Shown here piece by piece: positions 32,822 through 40,727 of a DNA stretch of 64,000 nt (positions within the stretch are counted from its first letter, which is position 1; every line of letters begins with the position of its first letter). The notes under the pieces are model-generated. The model was given only the letters and a program-made list of their open reading frames with translations. It ran no database searches and was not told where the DNA came from. Source of the stretch: an uncultured Arachnia sp. (GTDB taxonomy: Bacteria > Actinomycetota > Actinomycetes > Propionibacteriales > Propionibacteriaceae); assembly GCA_947493705.1 (NCBI GenBank), contig CANLSH010000006.1:62001-126000 (forward strand). The letters run 5' to 3'. A program made the position numbers and the translations under genes.

Positions 32822-33703
32822 CTACTTCGCTTCGTTGCTGCGCTCGACGGCGTCGTCGTGAGCCGCGCGGATGACCCGGCGGGTCAACACGCGGACCAAC
32901 TGCGAGCGATAGTGCGCAGTGGCATGGATGTCGGCTTCGGGTTCAAGGTAGCTGAGGGCGAGTTCACCAGCAGCCTGGAGAGAGTCATCACTGAGGCCAC
33001 TATCAGCCAAGGCTTCGGTCAGATCGACAACAGTGGGCAGGCCGGAGACCGATACGTAGCCGGCAGAGACGGAGTCGACGCTCCCGTCGGCAGTCAGAGC
33101 GACGATGACGCCGACGCCACACAGTGCGTAGTCGCCGTGACGGCGAGCGATCTCGTCGAAGGCCACCCCATGTCGGGCTGGCAGGGCCGGCATGAAGACC
33201 TCAGTGGCGATTTCGTCGGCGGCCAGGCTGGTCTCCAGAGCCCCCACGAAAAGCTCAGATGCACCGATCTCGCGGCTGCCACGCACGGATTGGGCAGTGA
33301 GCCTGCCGTCGAGCAGGGCGAACACCGTCGGCATCTCGCCGGAGGCGTCCGCATGCACGATGGAGCCGACCGTGGTGCCGCGATTGCGGATGGTGGGGTG
33401 CGCCACGTGCTGCAGCGCTGCTGGAATCATGGGCTGCACCCTGGCCACGTCGGGGTGGGCGAGCAGTTCGCTGTGCCGCACTGTCGCGCCGAAGCGGACC
33501 CCGGATTCGTTGACGGTGATCGTGGACAGTTCGGGGATTCCGTTGATGTCGATGAGCTCGGTCACACTGAGCAGGCGCATCGACAACAACGGGGTCAAAC
33601 TCTGCCCACCGGCCAGGATTTTGGCGTCTGTTGCCGCCGCGTACGCGGTCAGTGCCTCGTCCAGGGATCCCGGCCGCTGGTAGCCGAATGCGGTGGGTTT
33701 CAT
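32822..33703 (-). CDS. Molybdenum hydroxylase medium (FAD-binding) subunit
   Basis: A 293-residue subunit with the FAD motifs of CoxM: AKILAGGQSLTPLLSMRL near residues 28-45 and RNRGTTVGSIVHADASGEMP near 105-124, then the C-terminal CO dehydrogenase flavoprotein domain containing RHGDYALCGVGVIVAL. ATG 33701-33703 overlaps the permease stop (ATGA), placing the hydroxylase directly behind the transporter. A much longer frame extends upstream to 34363 but is antisense noise over the permease gene. Confidence 0.88.
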   Translation of the reverse strand: MKPTAFGYQRPGSLDEALTAYAAATDAKILAGGQSLTPLLSMRLLSVTELIDINGIPELSTITVNESGVRFGATVRHSELLAHPDVARVQPMIPAALQHVAHPTIRNRGTTVGSIVHADASGEMPTVFALLDGRLTAQSVRGSREIGASELFVGALETSLAADEIATEVFMPALPARHGVAFDEIARRHGDYALCGVGVIVALTADGSVDSVSAGYVSVSGLPTVVDLTEALADSGLSDDSLQAAGELALSYLEPEADIHATAHYRSQLVRVLTRRVIRAAHDDAVERSNEAK

Positions 33704-35076
33704 ACGAACGTCGAGTCCTCTTTGGGTGTGTTTGCCGGGCTCTTGCGGAAGTTCACGAGGTGGTAGAGCACAACCACCAGGAGCGTGCCGAAGGCGATTC
33801 CGCCGAGCTCGAAGGTGTCGGTCACCTTGAGTGAGACACCACCGATGCCAGCGATCAGGCCGGCCGCCAGCGGAACCATGTTGCCGGGCTTGGAGAAGTT
33901 GACACCGTTGTCCACCCAGATCTTGGCGCCGATGAGGCCAATCATTCCGTACAGGACGAGCGTGACGCCGCCGAGCACGCCTCCTGGGATGGCGTTGATG
34001 ATGACGCCGAACTTGGGGCAGAGACCGAGGATGATGGCAAAGATTGCGGCGACGTAGTAAGCGGCCGTGGAGTAGATCCGCGTGGCGGACATGACACCGA
34101 TGTTCTCGGCGTAGGTCGTCGTGGGGGCGCCGCCGAAGGCGCTCGCCAGCGCCGTGGCAAAACCATCGGCACCGAGGGCTCGTCCCATGTAGGGATCGAG
34201 GTCGTCCCCGGTCATCTCGGCAACCGCGCGCACGTGGCCGACGTTCTCCGCCATGAGGGCGATGACGCCGGGGATGACCAGCAGGACGAAGGTGAGCGAG
34301 AAGCTCGGTGCATGTATTGCGCTGACCCCGTCGGCAAGTGTGGCGCTCGGCAGACCGAACCACGCCGCGTCACTGAGGCCAGCGAAGTTGACGCGGTCGA
34401 CCACCATTTCGCTGCCATCCTCGGCGACCCGCGTCAGCCCCCCAATGGTCACGTCAAGGATCCATGAGAGCACGAACCCGAAGACGAGCCCCAGGAAGAC
34501 CGAGATGCGCCCCCAGAAGCCCGGGAACAGGACGGTGCCGATGACCATGAAGACGGCGACGGTCAGACCGACCCACTGGTCCTGTGGCCAGTAGATGCCG
34601 GCCACCACGGGGGCGAGGTTGAAACCGATGAGCATGACAACTGCACCGGTCACCGCAGGCGGGAGTACTTTCTTGAGCACGCCAGCACCGGTGAAGTGGA
34701 CCACCACGCCAATCGCGAGCAGCATCAAACCGGCCACCAGGATGGAGCCCGTTACTTCAGCGGAATCACCACCTTGTCCACGAATGGCGGCCACACCAGC
34801 GACAAAGGCGGCCGAGGTGCCCAAGTAGCTGGGGACGGCGTTCTTGACGACCAGCAGGAAGATGATCGTGCTGACGCCTGAGAAGAGAATGGCCAGGTTG
34901 GGGTCGAGCCCCATGACCACCGGGAAAACAAACGTCGCACCGAACATCGCGACGACGTGTTGAGCGCCGATCCCGGCCGTACGCCCCCAACTCATGCGTT
35001 CGTGCGGACCCACCGATTCTCCCGGGGGCGGCGTCTTCCCGCCATGGACCACTTGCCAACTGAACATGCCGCTCAT
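33700..35076 (-). CDS. NCS2-family permease, uracil (UraA/RutG) type
   Basis: A 458-residue nucleobase transporter with about 12-14 membrane helices. Substrate-site motifs are MAENVGHVRAVAEMTGDDLD, matching the glutamate of UraA helix 8 (AEHIGH), and GGAPTTTYAENIGVMSATRI, matching TTYGENIGV of uracil permeases. Xanthine/urate carriers of the same superfamily instead have FAQNVG or similar. I therefore expect pyrimidine (uracil, possibly thymine) uptake. It starts at ATG 35074-35076 with GAGGAG upstream and is the first gene of the long minus-strand operon, coupled to the FAD subunit. Confidence 0.85.
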   Translation of the reverse strand: MSGMFSWQVVHGGKTPPPGESVGPHERMSWGRTAGIGAQHVVAMFGATFVFPVVMGLDPNLAILFSGVSTIIFLLVVKNAVPSYLGTSAAFVAGVAAIRGQGGDSAEVTGSILVAGLMLLAIGVVVHFTGAGVLKKVLPPAVTGAVVMLIGFNLAPVVAGIYWPQDQWVGLTVAVFMVIGTVLFPGFWGRISVFLGLVFGFVLSWILDVTIGGLTRVAEDGSEMVVDRVNFAGLSDAAWFGLPSATLADGVSAIHAPSFSLTFVLLVIPGVIALMAENVGHVRAVAEMTGDDLDPYMGRALGADGFATALASAFGGAPTTTYAENIGVMSATRIYSTAAYYVAAIFAIILGLCPKFGVIINAIPGGVLGGVTLVLYGMIGLIGAKIWVDNGVNFSKPGNMVPLAAGLIAGIGGVSLKVTDTFELGGIAFGTLLVVVLYHLVNFRKSPANTPKEDSTFV

Positions 35077-35192
35077 CGTGCGCTCCTCTGTGAGCTGGGG
35101 CTTCGTATGTGGAAACACTAGAGGTCCACACCACACTCCGCGTTGTCAAGGATTGCCGAAGATATCCACGGGCTTCCGTCATTCATTTGTAT
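35077..35192 (-). promoter_or_regulatory. Probable promoter region of the catabolic operon
   Basis: This 116-base gap lies between the pucR stop and the permease start, both on the minus strand. A TTGACA is present on the minus strand (35149-35144), but no convincing -10 lies at 16-18 bases; the nearest AT-rich hexamer TAGTGT is 23 bases away. As the first open gap before fifteen closely spaced genes, it is the likely control site for PucR. Confidence 0.35.
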
Positions 35193-36890
35193 TTACTGCT
35201 GAATCTTTCGGATCTGGAGGGCGACCGCAACGTTGAGACGCAGATTGGCGTCGGTGGTGAACGGCCCGATGATCTTCTCCAATTTGGTGATCCGATATCG
35301 CATCGTGTTGTAGTGCATGACCAGTTCACGCGAGGCCTCGGCCACGTTGAGATTGTTGTCCAGAAGCACCTGCAGGGTGCTCCGTAGCTCGTGTCCGTGC
35401 GGGGTGTCCTCAGCCAGCTCTTTGAGGACGTCCTCGGCGAAGGCAGTCAATTCCAGATGATCCGGGATCAGCCCGATCAGTCGGTGGATGCCGAGATCGT
35501 CGAAGTGGGCAGTGCTGCTGCCCCCTGAGAATCGTCGTCCTACCTCGGTGGCGCGCCTGGCCTGCTGGTAGGCAATGGGTAGTTGGTCGAAGGACGTCAC
35601 CAGTCGGCTTGTGCCCACCGAGAATGGGCGGCGACCGCCACCTCGGTCGCCCGATACGCCGAGGACGATCCGCTCGGTCATGCGCTGGAGCCCGGCCACG
35701 ACGACGGCGGGATCGTCCAGCGCCTCGCCCGGCTGCGGGAAGAGGATGGCCACGACCTCGTCGGAGAAGTCAGCGCATGGATAGGTCTTGGACTCCCGCC
35801 CCACCACCTGGGTCCACGCGAGATGGAACCGCGACTGCCACGAGCGACGCTGTCGCGTTGAAGCCGGTTCCTCACTGCGTCCCTGCGGGTCGATTTGTGC
35901 GGCGACCACGATGCAGGGCATGTCCAGTCGCCATCCCAACCCTGTGGCGTACGCCTCCGAGCGCTTGCTGTCCTTCGAGCGGCCGCTGAGGACGTCGTGG
36001 AGGAAATCACCGCGGTACTTGTTCTCCACCACGTTCAACGCCTGGCGCTGGGTGATCAGGAGTGCAAGCACGCTGGCGGCCGTCTGCAACGCTGTCTGGA
36101 CGTCTGCATCGATGGTGCCGTCCGGCGTGTACGCGACGAGCCGCGCCAAATCGTTGCCCGCAGCAACGATCGACGCGGTGAACACCTCACCGGAGTCGAT
36201 GCCCATCGTCGGGCGTCTGACCCGCTCGATCCGGAACCGACCGGTGTCATCATAGAGATCGCCCGCCGCGAGCCTCTCCCTCATCGGGGCGGTGAGGGCA
36301 TCAGCCATCTCACGGCCGTCTATCGAGGTGACCAACACGCCGACACCCAGTGTCTTCACAATCTGTTCGCTGATGGCCTGGATGTCTGCACCACCGAGCA
36401 GTCGGCTCTCAAGAATGACATGAAGTTCGTACGTCCGTTGCAGGACGTCGGTCCGGACGTCGGCGACTTCGATCATGGTAGCCGAGAACACCGTGTCGAA
36501 CGGCCGATCAGTGGGGAGCGCGATGATCGGGAAGCCGAGCTCATCAGCCACGTCGCGCACGTGGTTCGGCAACGAAGCGAGGTGGCGACCGAACTGGATC
36601 CCCAGCCCCGCCACACCCAGGTCATTGAGTTGTTCCACCAAGTGGGCCAGCGCCTCGGGGGTGGCTCCTGCGACCGAATGCGAATCGCTGGCGCCGAGAT
36701 GTCTGAGCGGGAAGCCGCCCGTCATCACGAAGGAGTGTGGACGCATCGCGCCCAGCGCTTCTGGGGATTCAACCACACTCAAGTCTGCGACGAGGCGCTG
36801 GATACCTGACTCACCGGCCAGCAACTCAGATCCGAGAAGTGCGTCGATTCTCAGTACGTCACGCACCGGTAGACGGGAGCTGTCTTTCAT
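35193..36890 (-). CDS. pucR: PucR-family transcriptional regulator
   Basis: A 565-residue regulator. The N-terminal PucR domain (about 8-130) contains RLPVRDVLRIDALLGSELLA and HVRDVADELGFPIIALPTDR; a GGDEF-like middle part contains FSVGTSRLVTSFDQLPIAYQ; the C-terminal HTH_30 domain is TLQVLLDNNLNVAEASRELV followed by MHYNTMRYRITKLEKIIG. PucR proteins control purine or pyrimidine catabolism, often as activators responding to pathway intermediates. It stands between the permease operon and the divergent DUF2877-FdrA operon, the right position to control both. Confidence 0.88.
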   Translation of the reverse strand: MKDSSRLPVRDVLRIDALLGSELLAGESGIQRLVADLSVVESPEALGAMRPHSFVMTGGFPLRHLGASDSHSVAGATPEALAHLVEQLNDLGVAGLGIQFGRHLASLPNHVRDVADELGFPIIALPTDRPFDTVFSATMIEVADVRTDVLQRTYELHVILESRLLGGADIQAISEQIVKTLGVGVLVTSIDGREMADALTAPMRERLAAGDLYDDTGRFRIERVRRPTMGIDSGEVFTASIVAAGNDLARLVAYTPDGTIDADVQTALQTAASVLALLITQRQALNVVENKYRGDFLHDVLSGRSKDSKRSEAYATGLGWRLDMPCIVVAAQIDPQGRSEEPASTRQRRSWQSRFHLAWTQVVGRESKTYPCADFSDEVVAILFPQPGEALDDPAVVVAGLQRMTERIVLGVSGDRGGGRRPFSVGTSRLVTSFDQLPIAYQQARRATEVGRRFSGGSSTAHFDDLGIHRLIGLIPDHLELTAFAEDVLKELAEDTPHGHELRSTLQVLLDNNLNVAEASRELVMHYNTMRYRITKLEKIIGPFTTDANLRLNVAVALQIRKIQQ

Positions 36891-37000
36891 CAGGCTTTTT
36901 CACACTCACTCTCGGATCTTTGGCAACTTATGCCGTCTCAACCCCGTCGTTCAACGCTTAGGGTCGTGACACAGGTCACCGTATCCCTGAAAGGTTTGCC
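36891..37000. promoter_or_regulatory. Divergent region between pucR and the fdrA operon
   Basis: A 110-base intergenic stretch serving two outward-facing units. GAAAGG at 36988-36993 is the ribosome site for the + strand gene at 37001. The region is locally A/T-richer around 36890-36935 than its neighbours. No palindrome long enough to name as a PucR operator is apparent. Confidence 0.4.
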
Positions 37001-37798
37001 ATGCTGCTGAGTCGCACCATCTCTGGGGCGGCTCCGTCATGGGTGGGCGCACGACTCACTCAACCTCCGCACGTGGGCACAGTGGTCCACGCGGGCTCGA
37101 ATGCCATCTACGTGTCCTCGCACGACGACGTGCTGGGTGTTGTCTCCCGCCACGCCACCTCTTTGCCATGCGCGATTTCGACCCGCCTGGATACGCTGGA
37201 CGATTCCTTGGGGCATGGTCGCCAGCCCGCGGTGGGCAGCGACGTGAGGATTGGATCGGGTCTCATCGACTTTGGCGCCATCCAGGTCAGCGTGGGTCGC
37301 TACGTGGACTTCGCAATGCCTGCGTTCGACCCAGCCGGGGTGGCCCAGATGTGTGAGCGGCTGGAAAGCGTTACCGCCGACTCCTCACAACGCAGCGAGC
37401 TCGACGCCGACGTCGTGTCGATCCTGCGTGAGCGCCCGGCCGATGCGCTCATGCTCACGCTCGGCCACGGCTCGGGGCTCACCCCCTTTGGTGATGACGT
37501 CCTCTGCGGGGTGATGGCGACCCTTCTCGCCAGCGCAGACCCATGTGCCGGGGCACTGTGTGAGCAGGCCGTGATGCTGGCTCCCAAACGCACAACGTCA
37601 TTGTCGGCCACCCTGGTGCGCCGCGCGGCACAGGGCGAGGTGATACGTGCCTTCGCCGGTGTTGTGACGGCACTCATCGACCATCCGGATCACGCGGCCG
37701 CACGTATCGCGCAGTTGCTGAGGATCGGGCACAGCTCAGGGGCGGGCATGCTGCTCGGCCTCCATCTTGCACTCGAACACAGGAGTAGATGTTCATGA
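37001..37798 (+). CDS. DUF2877 protein (AllH/YlbF type), oxamate carbamoyltransferase partner
   Basis: A 265-residue protein with the DUF2877 signature LGHGSGLTPFGDDVLCGVMA near residues 155-174 and a C-terminal GHSSGAGMLLGLHLALEHRS. In E. coli the homologue YlbF (AllH) acts with FdrA and YlbE to cleave oxalurate with phosphate, giving oxamate and carbamoyl phosphate. It starts at ATG 37001 behind a GAAAGG and ends in an ATGA overlap with fdrA, so the three subunits are made together. Confidence 0.8.
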   Translation: MLLSRTISGAAPSWVGARLTQPPHVGTVVHAGSNAIYVSSHDDVLGVVSRHATSLPCAISTRLDTLDDSLGHGRQPAVGSDVRIGSGLIDFGAIQVSVGRYVDFAMPAFDPAGVAQMCERLESVTADSSQRSELDADVVSILRERPADALMLTLGHGSGLTPFGDDVLCGVMATLLASADPCAGALCEQAVMLAPKRTTSLSATLVRRAAQGEVIRAFAGVVTALIDHPDHAAARIAQLLRIGHSSGAGMLLGLHLALEHRSRCS

Positions 37799-39294
37799 CA
37801 GATCATGCCGATAGTCCATTCGAACACGTCGAGCTGAGGCCAGGGGCCTATGCCGATTCCGTGGCACTGCTCCAGGTGAGCAAGGACGTCGCCGCCGCTG
37901 ATGGGGTCCTCGCCGCCCAGGTTGCGATGGCGACCCCGCTGAACCTGGAGGTGATCGCCACCATGGGCTTCACCATCCCGGAAGCTGCGCCGAACGACAT
38001 GGTCGTCGCGTTGCGACTGGACTCCCAGGAGCAGTTGGTGGGTGCGTTGTCGGCCGTCGACGGGGCACTCAAGGCCACTCGACGCCAGTCGGGCGCGTCC
38101 GAGGGTGTCTCGGTCCTGTCCCGTACGACTGCCAGCGCACTCCTGCGCTCCGAAGCCGGCATGGCGCTCATTTCCGTGCCGGGCGCGTCCGCGACAGTCG
38201 AGGCCATGGATGCCATCGACGCCGGCCGGGACGTCATGATCTTCAGTGACAACGTGCCACTCGCCGAAGAAATCTCGCTCAAGCAGCTGGCTGCCCAGCG
38301 CGACGTGCTGGTCATGGGGCCGGACTGCGGCACCGCCGCCGTGGGGGGCGTCGGACTCGGCTTCGCCAACACCGTCCGCCCCGGACCGGTCGGTATCGTC
38401 GCCGCCTCCGGTACCGGCTGCCAGCAGCTGTTGGCGCTGCTCGATCATGCTGACATCGGGATCAGTGCGGCCCTCGGCGTGGGGGGACGTGACCTCAGCT
38501 CCGACGTGGGTGGGCTGTCCACGCGGCAGGCCATGCGCCGACTCGATGCCGACGCAGCCACCGAGCTCATCGTCGTCGTCTCCAAACCGCCGGCCGCCGA
38601 CGTCGCCCAGGAGATACGCGACTTCGCTGCAACGCTGGCAACTCCGGTGCAGTTCGCACTGCTCGGAGAGGAACAACCCGATCTCACGGCCGCGGCTGAG
38701 CAGATCATCACGACGCTCGGACACGCCGTACCCGAATGGCCCGTCTGGGGCACCACCGCTCCGGGAGGACCAGGACAGTTGCGGGGGCTCTTCGCCGGGG
38801 GGACACTCTGCGACGAAGCCATGCTCGTCGCCGCAGCCGAGCTCGGCGCAGTCTGGAGCAACATCCCGCTGACCGACGGGCACCGTCTGGATCCCTCGCT
38901 GGAGGCCGACGGTACGGTGATGATCGATTTCGGGTCCGACGAGATGACCCAGGGGCGTCCGCATCCGATGATCGACCCGACGATCCGTCTTGAGCACTTC
39001 GCCACGGTCAGCGCCAACCCGGCCGTCCGTGTCGTCCTCATGGATGTGGTGCTCGGCCATGGCGCCGACTCCGACCCAGCGGCCACCATGGCGCCGGCCA
39101 TCCGTACGGCCATCGAAACCGCGCACCAGGACGGGCGCCAATTGTCCGTCATCATCGCCTGCGTCGGCACCTCCGGCGACGCGCAGGGCCTGGAGCGTCA
39201 GGCGCAGTCGCTCGCTGACGCCGGCGCGGAGGTTCACCTGTCCAATGCCCGTGCATCCACGCGGGCCGTTTCCCTGATTGGAACCGTGTCATGA
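37795..39294 (+). CDS. fdrA: FdrA-family acyl-CoA-synthetase-like carbamoyltransferase subunit
   Basis: A 499-residue FdrA protein with repeated CoA-ligase-like Rossmann domains: VELRPGAYADSVALLQVSKD at the start, MGPDCGTAAVGGVGLGFANT, GPVGIVAASGTGCQQLLALL, and VLMDVVLGHGADSDPAATMA near the C-terminus. The fold is related to succinyl-CoA synthetase; FdrA is a subunit of oxamate carbamoyltransferase in E. coli. ATG 37795 is preferred over ATG 37789, because AGGAG at 37781-37785 spaces better and 37795 forms an ATGA overlap. It overlaps the DUF1116 gene similarly. Confidence 0.85.
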   Translation: MTDHADSPFEHVELRPGAYADSVALLQVSKDVAAADGVLAAQVAMATPLNLEVIATMGFTIPEAAPNDMVVALRLDSQEQLVGALSAVDGALKATRRQSGASEGVSVLSRTTASALLRSEAGMALISVPGASATVEAMDAIDAGRDVMIFSDNVPLAEEISLKQLAAQRDVLVMGPDCGTAAVGGVGLGFANTVRPGPVGIVAASGTGCQQLLALLDHADIGISAALGVGGRDLSSDVGGLSTRQAMRRLDADAATELIVVVSKPPAADVAQEIRDFAATLATPVQFALLGEEQPDLTAAAEQIITTLGHAVPEWPVWGTTAPGGPGQLRGLFAGGTLCDEAMLVAAAELGAVWSNIPLTDGHRLDPSLEADGTVMIDFGSDEMTQGRPHPMIDPTIRLEHFATVSANPAVRVVLMDVVLGHGADSDPAATMAPAIRTAIETAHQDGRQLSVIIACVGTSGDAQGLERQAQSLADAGAEVHLSNARASTRAVSLIGTVS

Positions 39295-40694
39295 CTTCAA
39301 CCTTCGACCCTGCCGTGGGCATCGTCTCCACCGGTGTCAGCATCTTTGCCGACGCCCTGGGTGACCAGGCCGTTGACGTTTCCAGCGTCGATTGGCGCCC
39401 TCCGATGGAGGGCACCGAAGCCGATCTGGCTGCGGTGGCCACTGACCCGCTGCGCGCCGACGCCAATACCCGAGCGCTCGCGGCCTACATGGGTGTTGAG
39501 GGCAACCTCGTCGGCGTCGCACCGGCGAGCGAGCTCCTGGGCCTGGAGAAGGGCCAGTTCCTGCACGCCGGCCCTCCACTGCTGTGGGAGAACGCCTCGG
39601 GCCCGATGCGAGGGGCGCTCCTTGGCGCTGCTGCTTACGAAGGTCTGGTCCAGAATCCGGAGGATGCGGAATCACTTTTCGCCTCCGGCTCCGCAGTCAG
39701 CCTGGATCCATGCCACCACCACGCGACCGTCGGTCCGATGGCCGGTGTCGTCTCACCGTCGATGTGGATGTGGGTCGTCGAGGATCCGGCAGACGGCCGC
39801 CGCACCTACTGCAGCCTCAATGAAGGACTGGGCAAGGTGCTGCGTTACGGGGCCTATGGCCCTGAGGTGCTCGATCGGCTGCGGTGGATGTCAGATGTGC
39901 TGGGTCCGGTACTGGCCGAAGCGGTCAGGAACTCCGGGACGGTCAACATCACCTCGATACTCGGCCAGATGCTGCAGATGGGCGATGAAGCCCACAACCG
40001 CAACCGCGCCGGCACCCTCATGCTGTTGCGTGACCTCGGCCCGGCGCTGGTCCGGGGGAGCATGGACTCCAAGGACCTGTCCCAGGTGTTCTCGTTCATC
40101 GGTGGCAATGACCACTTCTTCCTGAATCTCGCGATGCCGGCGTGCAAGCTCGCGCTGGATGCGGCTCGCGACATCGACGGCTCCACGATGGTTGTCGCCA
40201 TGGCACGCAACGGCACGGAGTTCGGGATCCAGACCTCCGGTACGGGCGACGAGTGGTTCACCGGTCCGGCACAGATCGCCGACGGTCTCTACCTGGGAGA
40301 CTTCGGCCCCGAGGACGCGAACCCCGACATCGGGGACAGTGCAATCACTGAGACCGCGGGCATTGGGGGTTTCTCCATGGCCACGGCGCCCGCGATCGTG
40401 CGCTTCGTCGGAGGCACTGTGCCCGATGCGCTCGCCACCACGCGGCGGATGGGCGAGATCACCCTGGGCAACAACGACCGTTGGGCGATCCCGGTCCTGG
40501 ATTTCCTGGGTGCACCCACGGGGATCGACGTCTCCAAGGTGTGTCGTACGTCGATCCTGCCGCAGATCAACACCGGTATGGCCGGTGCGGTCGCCGGTAC
40601 GGGGCAGGTGGGGGCAGGTCTGGTCACTCCTCCGGCTGAGATCTTTCCCAAGGCCCTCGCAGCGCTCGCCCAGCGCACGCGCGCCCGTCAGTAG
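39291..40694 (+). CDS. DUF1116 protein (AllG/YlbE type)
   Basis: A 467-residue DUF1116 family protein. It includes VDVSSVDWRPPMEGTEADLA, VGPMAGVVSPSMWMWVVEDP, NDHFFLNLAMPACKLALDAA, and the highly conserved VVAMARNGTEFGIQTSGTGD followed by WFTGPAQIADGLYLGDFG, ending with INTGMAGAVAGTGQVGAGLV. The E. coli homologue YlbE (AllG) is the third component of oxamate carbamoyltransferase. It is linked by ATGA overlap to fdrA. The true substrate here may be a different ureido acid, as argued in the findings. Confidence 0.85.
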   Translation: MTSTFDPAVGIVSTGVSIFADALGDQAVDVSSVDWRPPMEGTEADLAAVATDPLRADANTRALAAYMGVEGNLVGVAPASELLGLEKGQFLHAGPPLLWENASGPMRGALLGAAAYEGLVQNPEDAESLFASGSAVSLDPCHHHATVGPMAGVVSPSMWMWVVEDPADGRRTYCSLNEGLGKVLRYGAYGPEVLDRLRWMSDVLGPVLAEAVRNSGTVNITSILGQMLQMGDEAHNRNRAGTLMLLRDLGPALVRGSMDSKDLSQVFSFIGGNDHFFLNLAMPACKLALDAARDIDGSTMVVAMARNGTEFGIQTSGTGDEWFTGPAQIADGLYLGDFGPEDANPDIGDSAITETAGIGGFSMATAPAIVRFVGGTVPDALATTRRMGEITLGNNDRWAIPVLDFLGAPTGIDVSKVCRTSILPQINTGMAGAVAGTGQVGAGLVTPPAEIFPKALAALAQRTRARQ

Positions 40695-40727
40695 CTGCAC
40701 ACCGCGCCACTGAAAGGTGTCTGCCTC

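Noticed and set aside
16549..35076. Locus as an aerobic CO dehydrogenase (cox) cluster
   Set aside because: CoxL active-site loop AYRCSFR is absent; the large subunit has PYRGAGR, and the coupled genes are for nucleobase uptake and ring opening.
33700..35076. Permease as xanthine/urate carrier
   Set aside because: Substrate-site motifs are of the uracil type (AENVGH and TTTYAENIGV), not the QNVG type of purine carriers.
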